Assembly (NCBI GenBank): GCA_003523255.1
Contig: DPGH01000013.1
Location: forward strand, 23,733 to 87,732
Direction of reading: 5' to 3'
DNA from: Clostridiales bacterium
GTDB lineage: Bacteria > Bacillota > Clostridia > Christensenellales > Borkfalkiaceae
Length of the DNA: 64,000 nt
The stretch's first letter is position 1. Every line of letters begins with the position of its first letter. The position numbers and the translations under genes were made by a program. Positions 24,137-31,228 of the stretch are shown one piece after another. Below the pieces are notes generated by a model that was given only the letters and a program-made list of their open reading frames with translations, did no database searches and was not told the origin of the DNA.

Positions 24137-24156
24137 TTGCCTTTATATAGTGTGTT

Positions 24157-24618
24157 TTAATTGCCGTCGGTAATCGTTGTTGCGCTTTTGGCGGCTTTTT
24201 TCTTTTCCTCGATAAGATTATCGAGTTTTATCACGTATTGCCTTATTGCGTCGGTTGCACTTAAAAAGCCAAGCAACCGCAACGACTCCTTCGAGAAAAC
24301 ACGCAAAGCCAAAGCGCGATCGAGTTCGACGGTAAGATTGTAAATGTTTTCGCCGTGAGATCTTCCGTCGTGGTATCTTTGTTTTGGCTTGTCCGCCGCC
24401 CCCGCAAGATTGATTTCGTCTTTCTCGTAAATATCGAGCGGCTCGCATTGCAACACGTTGCAAATACTTTTTAACGTTACTCTATTTGGCAAACAAATAT
24501 CGTTTACAATCTTGCTCAATAAAGGTTTATCGACACGAGCGTCCGCTTTCCGCACCCCGTCGAGAAGTTCTTTTTGCATTATACCTTTCTTTATCATTGC
24601 CTGCTTATATTTCGACAT
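24157..24618 (-). CDS. XRE-family transcriptional regulator
   Basis: A 153-residue protein with an N-terminal helix-turn-helix of the Cro/CI type (KQAMIKKGIMQKELLDGV, then KPLLSKIVNDICLPNRVTLKSICNVLQCEPLDIY). The C-terminal half is helical (VELDRALALRVFSKESLRLLG) and lacks the LexA-like peptidase seen in long CI repressors, so it is more like a Cro or plasmid-type regulator. It lies between the HAD gene (overlap 14 bases) and the rep leader, which suggests control of replication or the lysis-lysogeny choice. Operators were not identified. Confidence 0.78.
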   Translation of the reverse strand: MSKYKQAMIKKGIMQKELLDGVRKADARVDKPLLSKIVNDICLPNRVTLKSICNVLQCEPLDIYEKDEINLAGAADKPKQRYHDGRSHGENIYNLTVELDRALALRVFSKESLRLLGFLSATDAIRQYVIKLDNLIEEKKKAAKSATTITDGN

Positions 24619-25000
24619 CTAAACACTCCCCCGCAAGCGCAAACGCAAATTGTATCGCGCTTTTCGTTCGTTCTGAAAATTCACACGGCGTTATTGCCTT
24701 GTCGTCGATATATAAATCGGCGGATATTTTTCTTGTATCGCCGCCGTATTGTTTAATGCGGCTCGGCGCATTTTCGTTTACATAATCAAACGTAAGCCCG
24801 CGACGCTTACACCACTCGACCGCCGCCCGCAACAACTCGCCGTTGCGACAAGTGTTTAATATAAGCGTTGCGCCGAGTTCCTTGTAATGTCGTATATTAT
24901 AAAACGTGTCCGTCGGGATACCTATATCGGGATATTTATCCTCGCACAATGTTCCGTCGAAATCGACGGCAATTATCATATCTTTAATTTGTTTCAACAT
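24605..25000 (-). CDS. HAD-superfamily hydrolase
   Basis: A 131-residue phosphatase-like protein with the nucleophile motif IIAVDFDGTLCED (Asp about 13 and 15), threonine/arginine motif LILNTCRNGE, and the acidic motif YIDDKA near residue 107. It belongs to the small phage HAD group (like BT0820-type hydrolases) without a cap. Such enzymes may act on nucleotides or sugar phosphates; substrate unknown. AGGAGGG site directly before ATG 25000. Confidence 0.85.
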   Translation of the reverse strand: MLKQIKDMIIAVDFDGTLCEDKYPDIGIPTDTFYNIRHYKELGATLILNTCRNGELLRAAVEWCKRRGLTFDYVNENAPSRIKQYGGDTRKISADLYIDDKAITPCEFSERTKSAIQFAFALAGECLDVEI

Positions 25001-25020
25001 ATAGCCCTCCTAAAAATGGA

Positions 25021-25083
25021 AAGGGCGGCGTTTCCCGTCGGGTAAAAGGAGTAAACCCGTCAATATTCGAGTGCCGCCCGTTA
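25021..25083 (-). terminator. Two-tier hairpin between early genes
   Basis: In the 89-base gap between the 166-residue gene and the HAD gene, GGGCGGC near 25076-25082 can pair with GCCGCCC near 25024-25030, and an inner stem CGGGT/ACCCG forms inside. A T-rich run follows. This looks like a weak intrinsic terminator or attenuator within the early operon. Confidence 0.45.
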
Positions 25084-25089
25084 TAATCC

Positions 25090-25590
25090 TTAAACTTCCA
25101 CTTTTGAGCCGTCGGAATATGTAAACGCAATTACAACGTTACCCTTCGCGTTTGTGGATATACTCACTTTTATACGCGAAAATTTTACCGTTGCCGCACC
25201 GATTATATTGTCTATAATCAATGTACCCGTCGTAACTAAATACTCGTAACGTTCGTCCGAAAGTTCGACGTTATGCCCGGCGCAATATTCCCCGAAGTCT
25301 GAAAGCCTTTGTTTTAAGCATTTTATGTTTTCCTCGCGCTTTCTCTTTTCTTCGAGCATATTCTGATATTGCCGCGCCCCTTCGCAACTGCAACGTATCG
25401 TCGCCGCCTCGTCTGCCTGTGCTTGACTTTCGTATGCCGCGTCGGGCAACGTTTGATTGTGGCAATAACGACACGTCGGAAAATATGTCCGTTTAGACAC
25501 ACCGTGATCGTAATAAATCGCGCCGCGATTTTCCGTTTCGTAATCGTCCTCCTCTTCCACGTATCCGTTAAGATGTTTGTTGCTTTCCAT
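25090..25590 (-). CDS. Phage early hypothetical protein with two Cys pairs
   Basis: A 166-residue protein, not recognised. Visible parts are an acidic N-terminus, a zinc-ribbon-like pair of motifs (C-R-Y-C with HNQTLPD, and C-S-C), a charged coiled-coil region (NMLEEKRKREENIKCLKQRL), and a C-terminal beta domain (VKFSRIKVSISTNAKGNVVIAFTYSDG). The zinc-ribbon plus helix layout suggests nucleic-acid binding. Clear GGAGG site before ATG 25590. It overlaps a 49-residue cysteine-rich frame by 23 bases. Confidence 0.6.
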   Translation of the reverse strand: MESNKHLNGYVEEEDDYETENRGAIYYDHGVSKRTYFPTCRYCHNQTLPDAAYESQAQADEAATIRCSCEGARQYQNMLEEKRKREENIKCLKQRLSDFGEYCAGHNVELSDERYEYLVTTGTLIIDNIIGAATVKFSRIKVSISTNAKGNVVIAFTYSDGSKVEV

Positions 25591-25717
25591 TGATAAAACC
25601 TCCGTTTTGTGAATTTTGTATTATTTGTTTGCGCGTGCAAGATCCTTTGCATTTACTTGCAGGGAGCGTGCAACGTTGGCAAGCGTCGATATATTTCTTT
25701 TCTTTATTCTTTTTCAT
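25568..25717 (-). CDS. Small cysteine-rich phage protein
   Basis: A 49-residue frame starting at ATG 25717 with a GAGG site 5 bases upstream. It is lysine-rich with the cysteine pattern C-Q-R-C ... C-K-G-S-C over 15 residues, a possible small zinc knuckle. It fills the gap between the methyltransferase and the 166-residue gene and overlaps the latter by 23 bases, as other genes of the operon do. Supported by ribosome binding site, position and cysteine pattern only. Confidence 0.5.
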   Translation of the reverse strand: MKKNKEKKYIDACQRCTLPASKCKGSCTRKQIIQNSQNGGFINGKQQTS

Positions 25718-25724
25718 TGCGACC

Positions 25725-26447
25725 TCACATCAATTCAAATAACGATGTTTGCGCCCGTTCCGCGTCGAGCCACTTTATACCCCTTGCATAATATTCGGGA
25801 TCAATTTCAAAACCGATGTATTTACGTTGCAAACGATAAGCCGCAACCGCCGTTGAGCAACTACCCGCAAACGGATCAAGAATTAAATCGCCCGATTTTG
25901 TATGTTGATTTATGATTTTCGTTAAAAGATTGAGCGGCTTTTGATTTTGGTGTATTTGCTCTTTTCCCGTGATTTTCGGTACTCGCCATATATCGTCGAG
26001 CCGTCGCGTTCCGTCAACAAACGGCGCACGCCCTTTATTTGCGTAAATAATAAACTCGTAAGATTTCCCGTATTGAGCGTCAAGGTCGCCCGCGGTGTGG
26101 TTTCCTTTATCCCATACGATAAGATTTTTTACCGTGAAAAATTTGTCCACTTCGGATTTGAAAAAATCCACCTTATCCGAGCCGCAAAACATATAAAGCG
26201 GAGTATTGTCTTTCATTACGTCGTACAATAGCGGCATAAGGTCGATTATAAGTTGCGGGTTATCGTCGTTTTGTATTGTCTTGCAAAACTTATGATCTTT
26301 ATTTTGCCTATGATGTGAGCAATAATTGATGATATACGGCGGGTCGGTAATCACGCAATCCGCGCGTATGTTCGATTGCAACATTTCGCGAAGTCCTTGC
26401 AAACAATCTTTATTGTAAATTTTGTTAGTTTCAAAATTCGAGGTCAT
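25725..26447 (-). CDS. Beta-class DNA methyltransferase (N6-A or N4-C)
   Basis: 240 residues from ATG 26447 (MTSNFETNKIYNKDC). The catalytic motif TDPPYIINY (DPPY about 35-38) comes first and the SAM motif LDPFAGSCSTA (about 190-200) near the C-terminus, the order of the beta class (Mod-like, CcrM-like). The segment NQKPLNLLTKII is typical too. Orphan, with no nuclease alongside; probably protects the genome from host restriction or marks it. Its leader AGGGCGGCGGACAATGA is identical to that of the Dam-like gene at 28506. It overlaps the preceding gene by 17 bases. Confidence 0.88.
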   Translation of the reverse strand: MTSNFETNKIYNKDCLQGLREMLQSNIRADCVITDPPYIINYCSHHRQNKDHKFCKTIQNDDNPQLIIDLMPLLYDVMKDNTPLYMFCGSDKVDFFKSEVDKFFTVKNLIVWDKGNHTAGDLDAQYGKSYEFIIYANKGRAPFVDGTRRLDDIWRVPKITGKEQIHQNQKPLNLLTKIINQHTKSGDLILDPFAGSCSTAVAAYRLQRKYIGFEIDPEYYARGIKWLDAERAQTSLFELM

Positions 26448-26745
26448 TGTCCGCCGCCCTTTCTTCCGTGATGTAATTCTTCCCGATAATGCGCATAAAT
26501 TCGGCGCGGGTGTGCGTCTGTTCAAACCGTTTTTGACATTCAGCCTTTAATCGTAAATCAAACCCGCGATCGAAGTGTACGCCCTTGTCCGACATATTGT
26601 GATACTCCGCCGTCAGATACACCCAAAACCCGTATTTTTCGCTATTTTTACGATTTGCGCCGCCGTAAATATGGTGTTTATGTAAATTGTCCGTCCTGCC
26701 TGTTATATAACATCGTTTTTCGGACTGCATTATTGATTGTGCCAT
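26431..26745 (-). CDS. HNH-like phage protein
   Basis: 104 residues from ATG 26745 (MAQSIMQSEKRC). The core CYITGRTDNLHKHHIYGGANR, followed by EYHNMSDKGVHFDRGFD, resembles HNH-type zinc folds of phage proteins (recombination-associated or Ref/NinG-like), with His-His and Cys candidates for metal binding, though several nuclease positions are not obvious. Its ATG overlaps the stop of the C5-methyltransferase (TAATG). Probably acts on DNA; exact role unknown. Confidence 0.65.
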   Translation of the reverse strand: MAQSIMQSEKRCYITGRTDNLHKHHIYGGANRKNSEKYGFWVYLTAEYHNMSDKGVHFDRGFDLRLKAECQKRFEQTHTRAEFMRIIGKNYITEERAADNDLEF

Positions 26746-28076
26746 TATATACTCCAATCGTCCGCTCGCACTTGAAAAGCGTCGCCGTGTTGTATTATAT
26801 CGGGATAGTTGCTTTGTGCGATTTTTATTGCATACTTGTCGATTTCGTAAGCGTGATACTCGACATTTGTAAAACCCAACCGATCAAGACAATATCGCCC
26901 CGTGCCTATTCCGTCAAACATAGATAAAACAAGTATCTTTTCGTTTTTCGGAATAAAATCGAGCGCGTGGCGCAAAATGTGAATTATCACTTCCGCCGTC
27001 CACCCGTTGCCGAGTCCTTTATATGCTTGACTATCCGACACCGCACGACAATAATCGTCGGGCAATGTTTGCAAGCGGCAACATTCGGCGACAGTCAATT
27101 TTCGGATTATGTAAAAACCGTCGGGCAAATTGACCTCGTATTGCTTTTCTTTAATCGTAATGTATCCGTGTTTGACTTCGTACACCTTTTCGATTGCATT
27201 TTTCGCGTTTTTTCTTTTCTCTTTGTCTTGTTCCGTTGCGGGCATTGCCACGCCCGACGCGCCGTATGTTGAGTTATAGCAACAAATATTTTGCACGCTT
27301 GTAAACTTGTATTGCGCTTTTATTGTTTGCGCCTTTCCGTCCTTTGTGGTGTTTAGCGGAAAAACCCGCTCAATTACGCCTGTATGTCCGAGTTGACCGC
27401 CCGACGTTATATCCGCCACAAAATCACGGTGCGACGACGTTTGATACCCCGCCGTCAGAGTTCGCGCTTTGTCCGCTTTTCCCGTTCCGCAAGGTATCGC
27501 AACTGGATTGTTATAAATCCATTTTCCATTTGCGGTAAGAGTCGGGGTTTTCCCCTGTTTCACGCCGCCTTTGTTAAACCCGTGCGCGTTCTGAATTATA
27601 ACAGGCTCGTAAACAACTTGCGTGTGGTGTTTTTTGAAGTAATCGCGTGCGTTTCCCGCTTGATGTTTCAAACAATATGCTTTGTCTTTATCTGTAACGC
27701 CGCTTTCCAAAATATCCGAAAGCATAATGCCGCGATCTTCGGGTTGTCCTACCCCGCCGCAATTATGCACGTAAAAACGTTGCCGATTTTGTGCGGATAC
27801 AAGTGCGGAATTGATTTCGATATATCTTGCGCCCGTATCGACATCGAACAACATACCACTCCAAACGCCCAACTCGTTTTTAATTTGATTTTTTATCGCC
27901 TGTGCCGCCGATTTATTATTTTCGTAAAGAAAAAAATCGGGGTTAAACTTTTCTTTTGCTATAAGATAATTTTTGAATAATTCCCAACCTAAACCTTCCG
28001 CCGTGGTTTCGCGATTGTTTTTTTGCGCTATGCTCCAATACGTGCAAGGGCTACCACCAATCAAAAGTTTAATCAT
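26745..28076 (-). CDS. Circularly permuted DNA cytosine-5 methyltransferase
   Basis: A 443-residue C5 methyltransferase whose motifs appear in rotated order. It begins at motif IV (IGGSPCTYWS, catalytic Cys about 11), then VI (ENN, 52-54), VIII (QNRQRFY, 96-102), a variable target-recognition region, IX (LTVAECCRLQTLPDDY, 327-342) and X (GNGW, 356-359), and only then motif I (MFDGIGTGR, 386-394), II (YEID) and III (GDAF), where it ends. In ordinary enzymes I-III precede IV. The break falls exactly between III and IV, so the protein joined head to tail restores the normal order. All key motifs are intact, so it should be active. Orphan; next to two other methyltransferases. Confidence 0.9.
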   Translation of the reverse strand: MIKLLIGGSPCTYWSIAQKNNRETTAEGLGWELFKNYLIAKEKFNPDFFLYENNKSAAQAIKNQIKNELGVWSGMLFDVDTGARYIEINSALVSAQNRQRFYVHNCGGVGQPEDRGIMLSDILESGVTDKDKAYCLKHQAGNARDYFKKHHTQVVYEPVIIQNAHGFNKGGVKQGKTPTLTANGKWIYNNPVAIPCGTGKADKARTLTAGYQTSSHRDFVADITSGGQLGHTGVIERVFPLNTTKDGKAQTIKAQYKFTSVQNICCYNSTYGASGVAMPATEQDKEKRKNAKNAIEKVYEVKHGYITIKEKQYEVNLPDGFYIIRKLTVAECCRLQTLPDDYCRAVSDSQAYKGLGNGWTAEVIIHILRHALDFIPKNEKILVLSMFDGIGTGRYCLDRLGFTNVEYHAYEIDKYAIKIAQSNYPDIIQHGDAFQVRADDWSI

Positions 28077-28506
28077 TTCGTCCTCGCATTACAACAACCA
28101 TTGACGGAAACGGCGCGGCACATTTGCTTTCGTTGAAGTGTAGCCGCCCGCGAATAAATCGCACTTCGTGTTTTTTGTATATGTAATCGTGAAAATACGA
28201 AGTATCCGTCCGTGCGGGGATAAGCATAACAACAAGCGTTGCCCCCCCCGATAGGGTTTCCCTGTAAGCCTTTGCAACCCATTTTGACAAATCGCGCCCA
28301 TACGGCGGATTGCAAAAAACAATTTCGCCGTACCAACTTTGAGAAAGTCCGTCGATTTCTTTTGTAAAATAACGGGCGCATTTTGCGTTTTGCGGCGTTG
28401 CGCACGGATCGAGCGTAAAATTAAATTCCTTATCGAGTTCGTCGAAAAAGGCTTGCGGGGTTGCCCATTCATTCGTTTTGCTTGTAAACATTGCCTCGTT
28501 AATCAT
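28069..28506 (-). CDS. Phage Dam-like DNA N6-adenine methyltransferase
   Basis: 145 residues from ATG 28506 (MINEAMFTSK), behind the leader AGGGCGGCGGACAATGA. The pattern EWATPQAFFDELDKEFNFTLDP, then NAKCARYFT and VFCNPPYGRDLSKWV (NPPY about 66-69) and FIRGRLHF is that of the phage N6-adenine methyltransferase family (phage T1 Dam-like). It probably modifies adenines of phage DNA to evade restriction. It overlaps the zinc-ribbon gene by 8 bases and the C5 methyltransferase by 8. Confidence 0.88.
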   Translation of the reverse strand: MINEAMFTSKTNEWATPQAFFDELDKEFNFTLDPCATPQNAKCARYFTKEIDGLSQSWYGEIVFCNPPYGRDLSKWVAKAYRETLSGGATLVVMLIPARTDTSYFHDYIYKKHEVRFIRGRLHFNESKCAAPFPSMVVVMRGRND

Positions 28507-28780
28507 TGTCCGCCGCCCTTCTGTTCTTTCTGCAAGTGGCAAAATGAGATATATAACCTTTGCCGTCAATAGTTCTTATGAGTTTTGCATTTGGTGCATT
28601 TTGCACGATGTCGCCGCGCACGACGCGCCCGTCCGCCGTTACAAGCAATGACGCACCTTTTTTATTTTCTTGATATTCGATTTCGTTATCGTCGCACGGC
28701 ATATCGCGATTATTTACCGTTTTTACCCAAACAATCGTTGCGCCGCACATTTTACACTTCGTCTTTTTTAACGTTGACAT
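28499..28780 (-). CDS. Zinc-ribbon phage protein
   Basis: A 93-residue protein starting MSTLKKTKCKMCGATIVWVKT with one C-K-M-C knuckle, then NNRDMPCDD and a C-terminal HFATC; the four cysteines/histidines can bind zinc. Small proteins of this layout are widespread in Firmicutes phage early regions, often next to methyltransferases. Function unknown. It overlaps both neighbours. Confidence 0.65.
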   Translation of the reverse strand: MSTLKKTKCKMCGATIVWVKTVNNRDMPCDDNEIEYQENKKGASLLVTADGRVVRGDIVQNAPNAKLIRTIDGKGYISHFATCRKNRRAADND

Positions 28781-28971
28781 CTTGCCACCTCAATTTTTTT
28801 AACGTGAGTTTTGCGGAAACTTAAATTATCAATCTCATAACGATCCTGTTTGTATTCGGCGCGTCGCAAAATCCCCGTTTTTACGTCATTATCAAAAAAT
28901 GTAAGTTGTATTTTCTTGCCCAAAAGAGCGTTTAATTCCTTGCTTTCGTGCGTATAGATTTTTTTGCTCAT
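28768..28971 (-). CDS. Phage early hypothetical protein, Sm-like
   Basis: 67 residues from ATG 28971 (MSKKIYTHES), after a GGGCGGCGG leader. The segment LLGKKIQLTFFDNDVKTGILRRAEY, then RYEIDN and VKKIEV, reads as a compact beta barrel, like Sm/LSm or small phage SH3-like proteins that bind nucleic acid. This is an impression from the strand pattern only. It overlaps the zinc-ribbon gene by 13 bases. Confidence 0.5.
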   Translation of the reverse strand: MSKKIYTHESKELNALLGKKIQLTFFDNDVKTGILRRAEYKQDRYEIDNLSFRKTHVKKIEVARCQR

Positions 28972-29022
28972 TTGTCCGCCGCCCGTTATAGATAAATCAT
29001 CTCTTTCCATACTCAACACCAT

Positions 29023-29274
29023 TCACAACCCTTTAATCACATCAAAAGTAAGCGCGGAAAGCGAGTCCGCGGTAACGTCTTTGTCTATCGTGTATCCGTC
29101 CGAATAAATAAGCGTAACAATTTCATTATGATCGTCCGTCTTGCGATACACCGCATTTATAACGCCTATGTCAAGAGCGCATATAAGCGGTTTTAAGTAT
29201 TTTTCTACAAATAATTTTTTGTTTTCCCTTTTTGCCAAGCGGGAAAACGTTTCTTTGGTTTGGTTGACTTGCAT
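29023..29274 (-). CDS. Phage early hypothetical protein
   Basis: 83 residues from ATG 29274 (MQVNQTKETF), which has an AGGAAGG site; an alternative in-frame start at 29304 lies within the previous gene. A helix with FVEKYLKPLICALDIG is followed by strands VYRKTDD, IVTLIYSDGYTI and a last helix. Not recognised. It belongs to the run of tightly packed small early genes. Confidence 0.55.
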   Translation of the reverse strand: MQVNQTKETFSRLAKRENKKLFVEKYLKPLICALDIGVINAVYRKTDDHNEIVTLIYSDGYTIDKDVTADSLSALTFDVIKGL

Positions 29275-29276
29275 TT

Positions 29277-29414
29277 TTATACCTTCCTGTTTTTCTTTTC
29301 CCATAAAACAGACTTCTTCCCGGCGCGAGCGTGCTTGTAATCAATCACAAGCCACAATACAACCGATACCGTTACAACAACAATGAGTGATGTTAAAACA
29401 ATGTTAAGTATCAT
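29277..29414 (-). CDS. Single-TM small phage protein
   Basis: A 45-residue peptide with one membrane segment (ILNIVLTSLIVVVTVSVVLW) and a basic tail (KHARAGKKS...). ATG 29414 overlaps the stop of the preceding gene and has a GGAGAG site 6 bases upstream; its stop lies 2 bases before the next start. These spacings make it a real operon member despite its size. Function unknown. Confidence 0.55.
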   Translation of the reverse strand: MILNIVLTSLIVVVTVSVVLWLVIDYKHARAGKKSVLWEKKNRKV

Positions 29415-29577
29415 TTTGTCTCTCCGTCCTTTTTATTTCGCCCGCAACCGCTGTATTGCCTTTTAGCGATTGTGCGCACGCCCAACAATATTGATTGCCC
29501 GTATACGTTTCGTCCATTTCTCGCCCGCAAACAGGGCAAATGATTTTGGCGCGTGCAATGTTCTGATTGTCTTTCAT
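29404..29577 (-). CDS. Small zinc-ribbon phage protein
   Basis: A 57-residue frame (MKDNQNIARAK...) with C-P-V-C-G-R-E and C-W-A-C separated by 13 residues, a clean four-cysteine zinc ribbon. ATG 29577 follows a GAGG site within the end of the ribbon-helix-helix gene (3-base gap) and its end overlaps the next start. Likely nucleic-acid binding; no further assignment possible. Confidence 0.65.
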   Translation of the reverse strand: MKDNQNIARAKIICPVCGREMDETYTGNQYCWACAQSLKGNTAVAGEIKRTERQNDT

Positions 29578-29580
29578 ACG

Positions 29581-29760
29581 TTAAGCCTCTTTCTTGTTTT
29601 TGCATTTGTCGAGGTACTCATAGACGGCTAAACGTATAATCCCGCTTACGCTATGCACGCCTTCGCTTTGCTTTGCAACATCGACGATTTCGTCGTAACG
29701 TTCTTTTGAGAAACTCGCGCCGACCGTTACGGTTTGTTTTTCGCCCGTCGTTTTGTTCAT
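29581..29760 (-). CDS. Ribbon-helix-helix (CopG-like) regulator
   Basis: 59 residues from ATG 29760 (MNKTTGEKQTVTVGASFS) with AAGGAGG 9 bases upstream. The N-terminal strand (KQTVTVGASF) and two helices (SKERYDEIVDVAKQ and SVSGIIRLAVYEYLDK) make a ribbon-helix-helix DNA-binding dimer. It is the first gene of the leftward early operon, so it may control early transcription or partition-like functions. The frame extends upstream across a hairpin, but that part is leader. Confidence 0.72.
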   Translation of the reverse strand: MNKTTGEKQTVTVGASFSKERYDEIVDVAKQSEGVHSVSGIIRLAVYEYLDKCKNKKEA

Positions 29761-29785
29761 TGTGTCCGCCTCCTTGTATAAAAAA

Positions 29786-29813
29786 ATAGACTTGCCGTTG
29801 AAAGCAAGTCTAT
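29786..29813 (-). terminator. Intrinsic hairpin in the leader of the early operon
   Basis: A perfect 10-bp stem (29786-29795 with 29804-29813) followed on the minus strand by seven T. It lies 26 bases before the ribbon-helix-helix start codon, so it could be an attenuator for the phage early operon or the second of two tandem terminators after the host gene. Its loop carries GTTGA (plus strand), complementary to TCAAC in the neighbouring hairpin. Confidence 0.75.
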
Positions 29814-29823
29814 ATAACAAAAA

Positions 29824-29854
29824 AATAGGTTTGCCCTCAACTGACAAACCTATT
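29824..29854 (-). terminator. Intrinsic terminator after the UPF0210 gene
   Basis: A perfect 10-bp stem (29824-29833 with 29845-29854) and T-run on the minus strand, 17 bases after the stop of the host UPF0210 gene. It ends the host operon just before the phage block. Confidence 0.85.
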
Positions 29855-29870
29855 GTAAATCAACATTTAA

Positions 29871-31226
29871 TCAATTTTTATTGCCGTGCGCGGGCGCGGG
29901 TATATGTCCTCCGCGTGCAATAAATCTTTCCGCAGAGCCCGCGTTTACCGCTATTATCGGCGCAAAACCCAAAAGTCCGCCGAACTCCACCGTTTCACCC
30001 ACAGTTTTGCCGGGTACCGGGATAAGTCTTACCGCGGTGGTTTTGTTGTTTACCATCCCTATCGCCGCTTCGTCCGCGAGTATAGCCGAAAGAGTATCGC
30101 AAGAAGTATCTCCGGGTACCGCCACCATATCTATACCCACGCTGCAAACCGCAGTCATCGCTTCAAGTTTGTTAAGCGTTAAAACTCCTTTTGCCGCGGC
30201 TTCTATCATACCCTCGTCTTCGCTGACGGGGATAAACGCGCCCGAAAGTCCGCCTACCCTCGAACTCGCCATAAGTCCGCCTTTTTTTACCGCGTCGTTA
30301 AGTATCGCAAGACACGCCGTAGTGCCGTGAGCCCCGACAGAGGTCAGACCCATTTCTTCGAGTATTCTGCCCACGCTGTCGCCTACGGCGGGCGTCGGCG
30401 CGAGCGATAAATCTACTATTCCGAGTTCCGCACCGAGTTTTTCGGCGGCGCGCTTTGCCACGAGTCCGCCTACCCGCGTTATCTTAAACGCCGTTCTTTT
30501 AATCGTTTCTGCGATTTCGGTTATATCGCAATCGCCCGCTTCTTTTACGGCGCGATATACCACCCCGGGACCCGAAACGCCCACGTTTATAACGCATTCG
30601 CCCTCGCCCGCGCCGTGGAACGCACCCGCCATAAACGGATTATCTTCTACCGCGTTGCAAAACGCAACGAACTTCGCCGCGCCGAAACCGCCTTTATCCG
30701 CAGTAAGTTCCGCAGCCTTTTTTATTACTTTACCGACAAGTGCGACCGCGTCTAAATTTATGCCCGAGCGCGTGGAGCCCACGTTTACCGACGAACACAA
30801 AATATCCGTAGAAGCGAGCACTTCGGGTATGCTCTCTATAAAAGACTTTTCGTAAGAAGTCATGCCTTTATGCACGAGCGCGGAATAACCGCCTATAAAA
30901 TCCACGCCGACGGATTTCGCCGCGTCGTCGAGGGCTTTCGCGATAAGGCTCTCTTTTCCGACGAAGCCCGCCGATATAAGCGAAATGGGCGTTACCGAAA
31001 TTCTTTTGTTTACTATGGGTACGCCGTAAGCGGCGGAAAGTTCGTTTGCCACGGCTACGAGATTTTCGGCTTTTCTGCAAATAAGGTCGTAACAGTTTTC
31101 GGCAGTCTTTTTCGCCGTGGCGCCGATTGCGCCGAAAAGCGAAAGCCCCATGGTTACGGTGCGCACGTCGAAGTGCTCTTTTTGCACCATGTTTACGGTT
31201 TCTACAACGTCGTTTAAGTTAAGCAT
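29871..31226 (-). CDS. PFL family protein (UPF0210/DUF711)
   Basis: A 451-residue cytosolic protein of the UPF0210 family, full length, with conserved stretches [48 protein letters not shown] and [21 protein letters not shown]. Family members fold like glycyl-radical-enzyme-type barrels (hence the PFL name) but lack the radical glycine motif and have no firmly known reaction. It forms an operon with the upstream ACT-domain gene (3-base gap), a pairing seen widely in Firmicutes and archaea. This gene marks the right border of the phage block. Confidence 0.92.
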   Translation of the reverse strand: MLNLNDVVETVNMVQKEHFDVRTVTMGLSLFGAIGATAKKTAENCYDLICRKAENLVAVANELSAAYGVPIVNKRISVTPISLISAGFVGKESLIAKALDDAAKSVGVDFIGGYSALVHKGMTSYEKSFIESIPEVLASTDILCSSVNVGSTRSGINLDAVALVGKVIKKAAELTADKGGFGAAKFVAFCNAVEDNPFMAGAFHGAGEGECVINVGVSGPGVVYRAVKEAGDCDITEIAETIKRTAFKITRVGGLVAKRAAEKLGAELGIVDLSLAPTPAVGDSVGRILEEMGLTSVGAHGTTACLAILNDAVKKGGLMASSRVGGLSGAFIPVSEDEGMIEAAAKGVLTLNKLEAMTAVCSVGIDMVAVPGDTSCDTLSAILADEAAIGMVNNKTTAVRLIPVPGKTVGETVEFGGLLGFAPIIAVNAGSAERFIARGGHIPAPAHGNKN

Positions 31227-31228
31227 GG

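Larger units (their letters stand above)
23838..24156. other. Non-coding rep leader and candidate replication origin
   Basis: No gene fits in these 319 bases. They hold four structures: an imperfect stem at 23890-23913, a perfect 7-bp hairpin at 23919-23935, a 12-bp inverted repeat with arms at 23939-23950 and 24011-24022 enclosing 60 bases, and a plus-strand promoter with a short structured RNA (24032-24136). On the minus strand this is the leader of the rep gene. A nine-codon frame (MKYYLIDEG) lies in the 60-base loop but lacks a clear ribosome binding site. Rolling-circle origins usually sit in or next to rep and contain such hairpins; the nick site itself cannot be named. Confidence 0.5.

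Noticed and set aside
24157..24618. Full CI-type repressor with self-cleavage domain
   Set aside because: Only the HTH and a helical C-terminus are present; no Ser-Lys peptidase motif is visible.
29761..29870. Attachment site in a tRNA gene at the phage-host border
   Set aside because: No tRNA-like cloverleaf is found there, and no matching repeat can be checked because the other end lies outside the window.
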